Assembly: GCA_029216955.1 (NCBI GenBank)
Contig: JANAVB010015600.1
Span: forward strand, 28,232,137-28,296,136
Source of the DNA: Iris pallida
Lineage: Eukaryota; Streptophyta; Magnoliopsida; Asparagales; Iridaceae
Reading direction: 5' to 3'
DNA length: 64,000 nucleotides
Shown: positions 54,807 to 64,000 of the stretch, in pieces
Numbering within the stretch: the first letter of the stretch is position 1
Layout: every line of letters begins with the position of its first letter
Notes under the pieces: model-generated
What the model saw: only the letters and a program-made list of their open reading frames with translations
The model's database searches: none
Told to the model about the DNA's origin: nothing
Made by a program: the position numbers and the translations under genes

Positions 54807-57774
54807 GAAACCCAATAGAGACGTCACACAGACGACAGTTTTTATGGTGGCAAGGTGGAAGGTTGTTGTCTCTATGTACTACTAACCAGCCACGGTGTAA
54901 CCGGCCTACAGTGCGGTAGTTGTGTGACAGTGCCACCGAGTGATGTGTCAGGAATTTGTTTTATAACACCCATTTTATACGGTTTTGCATCGTTGTCTAG
55001 GCCCCAATATTGTGAGGTCATCTTCACAATCACAAACAGAAAGTCTAAACAAACAGAATGGGACAGTTGGCCTCGTGAAACCGACGTCACGTATCGATCC
55101 CTTGTTGGTTGGAACCTAGGATCTACAAAATTTAATCCTCTGCTAACATCAGATACTCGTTTCAGACCAATAGGAGGACGACACGTGATGTCGATTCACG
55201 TATCGGTCCCTTCCGCTGTCTGTAAGGAACTGCTCCTTCATAAATTGGTGACACTCCGTAGCGTATGCGTCTGGTTGGCAATGTTATTTTTATCGGTTGT
55301 GAAATTTTTTTTTGACCAATAATTTATGAAATATTTTAAAATAAAGTTTGTTTGATAATTTTTTTAATTCACCGGTTTCGGTATGCGCAAAAAGTCTTCC
55401 AAAATCAGAATAGTATAATTTTGGGTATTTTTATAAACATCCCAAATCTATTTTTTTAGGATTTCTATTCTTTTATTCTATTTATATCCTAATTAAAACA
55501 CATAACTACTTGTACTAATACACTACCATATTTTTTCTTTCTATCTTTGTTATGCTTGTAAATTATATAAGTGTATAAACTATTGTTTAGGAGGACAATA
55601 ATATAATCTTTTTTGAGAGGCTTTTATTCATACTAGTAAATGCACGTGCTTTGTACGTATAATAATGTATAATAAAAATATTATTCAATTATAATCAAAT
55701 ATCTCTCTAATTCATGTGGTTAAGGTGGGAGGTATTCTTCTTGTTTGGTTGAGTTCGATTTTTCATGTTGAATATATAAATAAAATGAACCATGGTATAC
55801 AAATAGCTTAGACGGCTCACTTTTGAGCCGTTTTAAAATCTCATTATACAATGAAAGATATGAGTATATAAGTAATTTTATTATTTTCAAAAAAATTTAT
55901 AACCGTCTTTTAATGAATTACCAATTATAGATTATATTGGTTTAAAAGTCGCAAATTAAAATTGTCCAAAATCAAAATTTTCATTTTAAAAATATTTCAT
56001 AATAGTTTTTCCAACAATTATCAAGCAGACCCTTAATATGTGGCTACCGACGCAGCATTGATAACAAAATCAGTTGTCATGACTAATGTCAACAGTTGTC
56101 ACGACTGAAGTCAATTTTACTGATGCAGCAGCACTGAAGCTATGAACCATCATAAGAAAACTAAATGATTCAATATAAAAATAGAAATAACAATATAGAA
56201 AAGAAAGTCGTTACTTTCCTATTCTATGTTTGGAAGCCAAAGAAACTCAAGAGAAAAGAAAAGTAATTTTCAATTAAAAAAAATTAGGAAAAAAATGGTT
56301 CCATTCATCCAAATAATGATTCACTTTCACATCTGTTAAGTATTCATTTTTCTTTCCAATTTCTTTGGCAATTTCAAACACCGGAAATGAAAATCGAAGA
56401 AAATTGTAATTTCTCAAAGAAAATAAAACATCAAGGAATTGATTTCCTTTCATTTCCTTTCCGCTAACCAAACGAGACATTAGTATTTTTGCCTACACTT
56501 CGACCCATGCGGCACACAAACTTCCTACTCGAAGTCTCGTGCAAGCATTCCCCAAATGCTTAGATAGATCGCTATGACGAGAATGAGAACAATGTGGTTG
56601 GAAGATTGAAACTTCACTATACTAGAAAGAGTTTAAAAAAATTTGGGTGGTGAGGAACAAATGAGTCTCCCCTTGTTTATATTGTCTCGAAAGGCTTACA
56701 TGAAGCTTCTGGAAACAAAATATTCCAGGAATTATTCTCTGTCCTAAATATTTCTAAGAAAAACTCTAGAACATATAAAAGATTATAGAGACTTCATGAA
56801 TCTTCAAGAGAACTCCACCACATTCTGGATGATTCCGAAAACTTTCAGCAAAATTCTGGTTCGTGAAGGGTTATGCAAATCTGTTTCGGTGGAACGAAAA
56901 ATCTTGTACTTGACATGCTGCTACATTTGGTCTGTGGTGTCAGGAGTTTTGGAATATGTATTTGGATGTCAAAGAAAAGGAACATGGAAAAAAAAATTGG
57001 TATCAGACCCTTCTTTTGAGTATCGGGATCGACGGTTTCGGATCGAAGTATTGAATTTTTTTTATCAAATTTATTAATAAATTATTAAATTCTAAAAAAT
57101 AATATTTTATATATTATAATTTTAATTATTAAAATTTAAGTATTTTCTACGTCGTGTCTTAGAAATTTTGAAATATTACTCACCTTGGTTGATTGTTATA
57201 CATGCGATATATAAGTTTTGCCTGCGGTTTGTGACCCACTTAGAAGCCAACCATTGGCACTCCTAATATCACCGGGCCCCACACCCTTAAAATCCGGACC
57301 AGAATGCCAATGAAGGCCGACACATGTCCTGCGGTCACAAATCACGTGCAACGTAGCAGCGTCGATAAGTTTTTTTTTTTTTTTAACAAACTTTTACATC
57401 TTTGCTGATTGATTTTTTTGTTCATTTTTTTGTCGAATTAATCGGAAAAAAATTATTTCCAAAAGTCGACATCGGATTGAGATTTGCCAAACCTTATGGA
57501 CATCGACCGTATCGAAACAACATCAGCCTATGTGTAAACTATGGACTGAAACAAATAATATTAATTTTATTAATGAATGATCTATCAAAGACATATAATA
57601 TTAATTTTATTAATGAATGATCTATCAAAGACATACAACTACAAACATATATAAAGGAAGAATATAGAGTGTATCCATATATGGATAGGAGAAGAAATCT
57701 GAATTCAAATAGGACAATCTAATATAAATATTAAACTAATTATATATAAACATGGACAAACCACGGCAACACAT
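54807..57774. other. Repeat-poor intergenic stretch, no supported gene
   Basis: AT-rich. The longest frames (54855-55322 plus, 155 codons; 56796-57077 plus, 93 codons) have no recognisable domain and no homologous copy in the window. About 56325-56480 is a third relative of the 150 bp repeat at 44495-44795. Near 57555-57640 a segment of about 48 bases (ATTTTATTAATGAATGATCT core) is tandemly duplicated. Confidence 0.5.
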
Positions 57775-57782
57775 ACACTACG

Positions 57783-57977
57783 TAGGGGTGAGCATTATTC
57801 AGTTTTGGACCAAAAATTGAACCGAACTGAATAATTTGGTTCGGTTTAAAAAAATCGGTTCGATAATCGATTTCAATTTTGAAAACAAAAAAAGATCGGT
57901 TTCGGTTTTGGGTTTGGATTTTGGTCCAAAACCGAGAACCGAATATATATATAAATATATATATATATTTTTTAACC

Positions 57978-58064
<87 letters not shown>

Positions 58065-58231
58065 AAAAAATAGAATAAATCGAATAATTCAAAATCGAAT
58101 CGATTTAATTCGGTTCGATTTGTTTCGATTATGGATCAATTCGGTTCATTTTTTGTTTTGCTTATCTGGTCCAATTTAATTTTTGGTAATTCGGTTTGAT
58201 TTAAATTGAATTAACCGAATGCTCACCTCTA
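57783..58231. mobile_element. hAT-type MITE with 8 bp target duplication
   Basis: Ends TAGGGGTGAGCATTATTC and GAATGCTCACCTCTA are inverted. Flanks ACACTACG (57775-57782) and ACACTATG (58232-58239) match at seven of eight bases, as expected for hAT transposition. The interior has repeated AACCGAA strings and an expanded TA tract (57978-58062). Confidence 0.82.
57978..58062. repeat. TA microsatellite inside the hAT MITE
   Basis: About 40 TA units. Confidence 0.95.
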
Positions 58232-58509
58232 ACACTATGCATGTTTTTTTGGCCTTAAGGTGAACTCCACATGTTAGTTACACGTAGCATCGAATAGATA
58301 GATGCAAGGCAAGCTGAATATCTATCTATAAGAGTGGCTTCCGTCCAATAAGGTTGATGTGAGGAGGTTTAGAGCAAAGTTTAGATCCTTATTACTTACA
58401 AATGAAATATTAACAGAGAAATCAAGGAAGGAAAAAAATAATAATAAGAATACAATACTAAATCAGTGAACTTGTAGGGTCATGTTTGGTTTGCGAAATC
58501 AAAATCAGT

Positions 58510-58727
58510 TAGGGGTGAGCATTATTTGATTTTAGACCAAAAATTGAACCTAAGCGAACTGAATAGAAGATTCGGTTTGGTTACAAAAAAATCGGCTCTG
58601 TTTCAGTTTTAAAAATACTAAAATTTATTATTCAATCTCGTTCGGTTTCGGTCCAAATTGAAAATCGAATTAGAATTATATAATTATATAAATACTTTCA
58701 AGTTTATGTATATGTTGTGATTAAAAA
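58510..58727. mobile_element. Truncated copy of the hAT-type MITE
   Basis: Begins TAGGGGTGAGCATTATTTGA like the element at 57783 and aligns internally with 26923-27120, but stops where the decayed LTR begins. Confidence 0.6.
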
Positions 58728-60180
58728 TATCACGCCCCGCATCCAGAAATCAACGGTAGCGTTAAGAACACATCTCCAGGCTACGCGTCAGACCGCGATT
58801 GTCGCCTACAATATTTTAGAATGAAAAATACAAAGAACTACAAAATTTACATTTCACTTCTTCCGACTAAAGTTATTATACATATAACTGTTTTAAGAGT
58901 ACACAAGTGATTACAACAATATGCAAATTTACATATATGTCAAACTGCTACCGAAACGATCGCTGTGGTTACTTCTAGTTCTCCCGACTATCTACTCCTC
59001 GATTTCGTCCTCGTTGTAGAGAGGCAAAAATCCCGCAGTAGGTTCGTCTTCTCCTAGTGAACAACACTAGGTCGTCAGAACGACAGTAAGTTCTCGGCCA
59101 AAAATGGTTGAAGTAAAGAGAAGTTTGATAAGGAATGGAATAGAATAGTTTACGTAAAGAAAAATAGGAAATGCACTTTTATATTATTATAGGAATATTC
59201 TTTTCCATTCAACTAAGTAATTTAAACGGTCCTGTTGACTTCCTTTAATAGGAACAAGTTCCTTCTAAAATGAAATGCAATTTGGAGGACTAATCCTAAA
59301 ATGAAATGCAATTTTTGGAGAAAAACTCTCTGAATATCCACCTAACTAGTTTTCCGTCAACAATCCCGTATACCTGGGATCAGGCTGTGACTTAGTGGCA
59401 CGGTGCTTAGGATCCGGCCCTGCGCCTCCCTTGGGCTTACAAAATTCATCTATTCGATGCTACTGTCGAAATAGATGTAAGAAATCCGCGCTTCCCTTGA
59501 GCTTACAATAGAAGGCTTGCCTCCCTTGGGCATAAATAGAAAATTGCCTCCCTTGGGCATAAGTGAGCTAAGCCTCACATACTCGACTCGTATGGCCCAA
59601 AGAATGAGCTCAAAAATACTGATCAGGTTTTTTGTTATAGTTATGTTGCGGGACTTTTTAGTGATATTCAGGTTGTTCTCCCCCGCCCAATGCTTTCTAG
59701 TTGTTAATTAATTCTAAGAGGATTTTCGTAGAGAATTTTTAGGTTTATGAGAATAAACCGATTTCTCTAAATGTCTAGAATTTGGCTATCTCTTGGAATT
59801 TTCGAAAATTTCAGCAGAGTATCCTCTGTATTTGTTGACTCCGAAAATTCACAAGAGACAAAATATGATATAAATATAACCCCGAGTTCGCCGACCCCTT
59901 CGGTGGAGCAACTCTCAACACCGGAACCACGCAATAATATCTCGGGTTTGCCGACCCCTTCGGTGGAGCAACCCTCAACACCGGAACTCACGCAACATTA
60001 TATAGAGTGTAGTTTAAAGTTTTCTTACCTTGGCAAGCAATTTAAGCGAGTAAGCAATTTACTTGGATTTTTGCAGTTTGCTAAATATATTATCCAAGTT
60101 CAAAACAGAATTATTAGTAGCACAAATGATATCAAAATCTTACTTCCAAGTTTCATGACATACAAAATAATTTTATAACC
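58728..60180 (-). repeat. Decayed LTR-like sequence (TGTCACGCCCC family)
   Basis: Starts TATCACGCCCCGCATCCAG, one base from the TGTCACGCCCC LTR end seen in element C. Further in it has the AATTTCAGCAGAGTATCCTC type of string that I associate with plant Gypsy LTRs. No partner LTR or internal region found; boundaries uncertain. A 60 bp tandem duplication lies at 59887-59996. Confidence 0.45.
59887..59996. repeat. 60 bp tandem duplication
   Basis: GCCGACCCCTTCGGTGGAGC and CTCAACACCGGAAC recur at exactly 60 bases; two copies. Confidence 0.9.
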
Positions 60181-60459
60181 TTTGTAATATTGGCTTGGTA
60201 TTAATTATATACCAATTTAAATCTAAATTTTCAACTTAATCCCTACTTGCTACATATAATCACATTTCAGCTTCTTGGGTATGCCAAAGAAGTTTAGAAA
60301 TTAAAATTTGATAGATGTGGGATTACTTTGATATATAGGAACTTGTAGAAACTAATTAATCATGTCAATATATATCAATTTGGTATATTTTACAAAGTGG
60401 ACATAATTGATATTTATTATATAAAAAAATATTGATCCTACACATTCAAAATTATTCAA

Positions 60460-60460
<1 letters not shown>

Positions 60461-60545
<85 letters not shown>

Positions 60546-60604
60546 AAATAAATATATATATATATATATATATTTTTTTCAAAATTATTCAAGTATATAT
60601 ATAT
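60461..60604. repeat. TA microsatellite cluster
   Basis: TA tracts flanked on both sides by CAAAATTATTCAAGTATATA, i.e. a duplicated short segment with expanded TA. Confidence 0.92.
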
Positions 60605-60800
60605 CACACTAGAGACATAATAATCCCATATGTAAAATCTTTGATCCTGTAGAGTATATCAGTCATGTCCATAGGTTTTGCCAAGATTTATAAATGTTCA
60701 TCATAATGTAATTTTCATGAGTAGTGTCCATATATGTATAGATGTCAAGGCATATACATATAAATAGGTGTCCATGTACATATAAAATTCATGGTTTGTA

Positions 60801-60806
<6 letters not shown>

Positions 60807-60879
<73 letters not shown>
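60807..60879. repeat. TA microsatellite
   Basis: More than 35 TA units. The surrounding 60605-61218 is AT-rich with no gene seen. Confidence 0.95.
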
Positions 60880-60881
<2 letters not shown>

Positions 60882-61216
60882 TAGAGCCGAAGTGTCCATA
60901 AATTGTGTCCTACTCATTGTGTTCAATTATGCATACATAACAATTATGTCCATAAATGAATTTCTTTCAAATTTCTAATACTTATATCCACATTATATTC
61001 TTACAAAAATGGATTTATCATAAAATTTCATAAATTCCAGAAATGAGTACTAACCATATTAATTCAAGAAAATTAGGAAATTGATTTTGAACAATTTTTA
61101 ACAGGAAGAGGGAAAGAGGACTTGCCTTGTTTTGATGGTGACCTAGATATTGTGTATACTCTCCCAACTTCTTTCTAACATAACCCAAATCAAAGGTTTA
61201 TATCAAATACATATGC

Positions 61217-61218
<2 letters not shown>

Positions 61219-61301
<83 letters not shown>
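61219..61301. repeat. TA microsatellite, left flank of the foldback element
   Basis: About 40 TA units running directly into the GGGAGCGG terminus. Confidence 0.95.
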
Positions 61302-61304
<3 letters not shown>

Positions 61305-61662
61305 AGCGGATCAAAAGCCCCCCTTAGAAAGCCCCCCAAAAACCCCCACCACTCTAATTCGTAATATTAATGTTAATATTAATGTTAATGTTAATATTAA
61401 TGTTAATGTTAATATTAATTTATTTTTAATTTATTTTTAATTTATTTTATATTAATGTTAATGTTAATATTAATGTTAATGTTAATTTTAATGTTAATAT
61501 TAATTTTAATGTTAATATTAATGTTAATTTTAGTATTTAATGTTAATATTAATATTAACATTAATATTAACATTAATATTAACATTAATATTAACATTAA
61601 ATTACGGATTAGAGTGAGGGGGGTTTTTGGGGGGCTTTCTAAGGGGGGCTTTTGAGCCGCTT

Positions 61663-61664
<2 letters not shown>
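61302..61664. mobile_element. Foldback/MITE inserted in a TA microsatellite
   Basis: Ends GGGAGCGGATCAAAAGCCCC and (reversed) GGAAGCGGCTCAAAAGCCCC. The inverted match continues through CCTTAGAAAGCCCCCCAAAA and CACTCTAATyCGTAAT into runs of AATATTAATGTT-type hexamers that fill the middle, so the whole element is close to one long hairpin. TA microsatellites abut both ends. Confidence 0.85.

Positions 61665-61725
<61 letters not shown>
61665..61725. repeat. TA microsatellite, right flank of the foldback element
   Basis: About 30 TA units starting at the element terminus. Confidence 0.95.
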
Positions 61726-61730
<5 letters not shown>

Positions 61731-62302
61731 AATTTCTTTTGACCTAGGATTGAAATTGAAAGGGAAGGAGAAGGGAATGAAGGATTTTACCTAGGTTTTG
61801 GGAAGTAGAAGAGAAGGAGAAGAAGTAGGAGGTGCTGGAATAGGGGGGGCGACCGGCGGTGGTGGTCAGCGGTGGTGGTGGCCGGCGGCGGGAACGGCAG
61901 TAGCAGTCGCAGCAATAATGGCAGCAGCAGTAGCAATGGGAGGAGGGAGGAGGGAGAGAGAGGTTTGTATGTATGTGTGTGTGTAAAGGAAGGGGGAGAA
62001 GAAATAATGAAGGGGGAAGTGGTGATGTGTCTCATGGAGGGAGTTTTCTCCATGCTTGAAGACATGTGGCATGAACTAATGCCACATGTCATAGGTGAAT
62101 GACACCTATGCTCATGGTATGCCACCTAGCTTCTTTGGTTGCCACCTAGCTCAATGTCATGACACATAACCCAATTTATGTAGAGAAGCCCTTGTTTAGT
62201 TTACACAATTCAGTTAGGGACCAATGTGAAAAATTTTATGTAGAGAAAATTATTACTATCATTATTAAGAAAATATAAGACAACAAAAAATTTGTATATT
62301 AT
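61726..62302. other. GA/GGC-rich stretch and hairpin cluster, no gene
   Basis: 61760-62020 is rich in GGA, GGC and AGCAG repeats; its frames are low complexity. At 62033-62110 three hairpins follow one another: CATGGAG/CTCCATG, GACATGTGGCAT/ATGCCACATGTC (perfect 12 bp stem, 6 base loop) and CATAGGTG/CACCTATG. The string TGCCACCTAGCT is then repeated twice. Confidence 0.6.
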
Positions 62303-64000
62303 TGTCACGGCCCGATCCCAAATAATTGGGTCGAACCGGATCATGCCCAGCCTGCACCGTTGTTGAGACGGCGGCAGTAAGCTGTTCCATTAGCAGGTAA
62401 CCACAACAACATCTATATTTGTCACAACTCAATCTTCGAAAATTCAAAACTTTATTAAACATTGAAATAAATACAACTGGAATTAAAAGAACTAAATTCA
62501 AATAACAGAATTTCAAATGAAACAACAAAACTGGAAAAGAAAATCTATCTAAGCATTCGGCACATCGGCCTCAGGTCCTGCGTCCTCCAATGGGGACTCT
62601 GGCAGCACCACGGGGTACAGAACCGGTCATATTAGCTGTTGTATAGTATAACAGCTCAGCATCCTCAATGTTCCCTAAAAATGTTATCTCCAGTCAGGAG
62701 GGAGCAAAGTACAATTCATGCTAATTTGACAATTAAAATAATAATAGAATCATGTACTTTTAAACAATTTGAAGTAAACAGTTTTCTAGCAGTAAAATAG
62801 TATGATTTGAATAGGCAATGAATATGACCAGCTTGGGTTGTACAGTTGTATCCTATTGATACGATTCGGTTTATCCCCGTGTGTAAGAGGGGTAAGCTAA
62901 TACTGGCCTAAGTTATTGTTTTGGATGTGGTCATAACCATTACACTACTCCCCCAGTCCCCAAACAGTTACAGTAGTTACAGTCAGTGCTCTCAGAGAGA
63001 GTTCCGTGTTGCATCGTGGTTTAAACTTGCATTAAAACGATTACTAAATAATTGTAAACTAACACAAAATGTACTTGCCTCAAATGAACTGGACTGGAAA
63101 ATTGAAGACTTCGAGATGGGAATTTAGGATCGTCCTCGAATTCCTATATTCGAGAAATTGACTCAGAATCCAGGGTTACCAATCTAACTATGCTAGTTGA
63201 AATCTCTAATTGTGTCCTAATCCATTTTAATTCTTTATTAATAAAACACGGACAAAATCACAATTATTGGTACGTTGAATTTATAACGAGGAAAAGATCG
63301 TTTAAATTTTGTATTTTAGAAAACTCGTCGATACCAGATTAATTGATTAAAACTTTGTATTTTAGTAACTATAAATATAAAACTAAATTTCTTATTTTAG
63401 TGAGAAATACATGAGCGTTGCTACTTATTAAAACTTGTAGATTTTATGTGAGAAAACTTTATTAATTTTTATATGAAAATAACTATTATTAGATTTATGC
63501 GAATGCTACAAAAACTCGCAAAATCAGCAAATAACCAAAAATCCTACACTACCAAATTACAGTTACAGAACCAACAACCAGCTGGACTTATGCCCATTAC
63601 AATTTATTAGCATAAATTGAAATAAGACAAAAACGGTCGTTAGTTCTAAATTTCCTATAAATTAAATATGAATAAATAAATAGTACTAATAAAATAAGTT
63701 AAATATAAATATTTGATGAGTCTCAGATATGGTCCAATCGTCAACTAGGCTAATGCCTCAACGTCCGGACGAAGCCGATTTCGTTTGCACTTAGCCGGGG
63801 CCCATTGACCGATACGGTCGTCGCCCAAAATCTAAAATATTTAATATTTTTCCGAAATCCATTTTAAAATCATTTTAAAATATAATTAAAATTTATGGAA
63901 AAATTCGGCAGCATTTCCTCTGTTTTTGGTCAACCCAAAAATTGGGAAATATGCCAATAATTTTTCTGCAAATCCCAAACCAGGGAATCCCAAAATATTT
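62303..64000 (-). repeat. LTR of the B family, inverted, cut by the window end
   Basis: Reverse complement of about 5390-6753 plus 20343-20621 (for example GACCGATACGGTCGTCGCCC near 63809 against 5496-5515). It ends TGTCACGG at 62303, and the sequence beyond lacks the leader motif, so it is a 3' LTR or solo LTR. At 62559-62563 it carries GTGCC once, the uninterrupted target of element A. Confidence 0.88.

Noticed and set aside
54855..55322. 155 codon plus-strand frame
   Set aside because: No recognisable domain, unusual composition, no initiation or polyadenylation context; kept only as unassigned intergenic DNA.
56796..57077. 93 codon plus-strand frame
   Set aside because: No domain or repeat copy; AT-rich surroundings make a chance frame likely.

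Overview
This is nuclear DNA of a flowering plant: almost wall-to-wall LTR retrotransposons of plant lineages (Ty3/Gypsy Tat-type and Tekay/Del-type chromovirus, Ty1/Copia), CACTA, hAT, Mutator and Harbinger-type non-autonomous transposons, a TRIM, long TA microsatellites, and one intron-containing host gene fragment. I cannot name the species. There are no CRISPR arrays, operons, rRNA or tRNA genes.

Layout. (1) 1-20621: element B, a plus-strand Tekay-like LTR element whose 5' LTR enters from outside the window. Its internal region (273-4042) has only a shrunken gag, and its 3' LTR is split by element A. (2) 6754-20337: element A, a young 13.6 kb Tat-lineage Gypsy element on the minus strand, with 2.18 kb LTRs, target duplication GTGCC, gag, pol with two RNase H domains, and an antisense (plus-strand) open reading frame with its own TATA box between pol and the 3' LTR. 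(3) about 20990-25742: element D, a plus-strand Tekay-type deletion derivative with gag only. (4) 26077-30637: three intact exons, on the minus strand, of a Sec14-like/CRAL-TRIO lipid-transfer protein gene. Its introns are filled with MITEs, a 775 bp TRIM and other repeats, and its third intron runs into the A/B/D retrotransposon block. (5) 30749-43247: a non-autonomous CACTA transposon about 110 bp upstream of that gene's ATG, itself split by element C (31855-43000), an 11.1 kb Tekay/Del chromovirus with one nonsense codon in integrase.

(6) 43441-47952: a Mutator-type MITE with a perfect 9 bp duplication and two 0.4 kb Harbinger/Tourist-like MITEs (a third lies at 54401-54803). One of the two is split by element F (45380-47667), a 2.3 kb non-autonomous LTR element carrying a coiled-coil plus reverse-transcriptase fragment. 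(7) 48949-54256: element E, a Copia element (Ale/Retrofit-like, 115-117 bp LTRs, target duplication ATTTA) with several nonsense codons and one frameshift. (8) 54804-62302: AT-rich, repeat-derived DNA with hAT MITEs, a decayed LTR, five large TA tracts and a foldback element sitting inside a TA tract. (9) 62303-64000: the end of an inverted LTR of the B family, which preserves the empty site for element A.

Nested order read from the sequence: A is inside B; C is inside a CACTA element; F is inside a MITE; the TRIM is inside a GC-rich TIR element. The host gene exons keep open frames and GT-AG junctions despite the surrounding insertions; the rest of that gene is not visible here.
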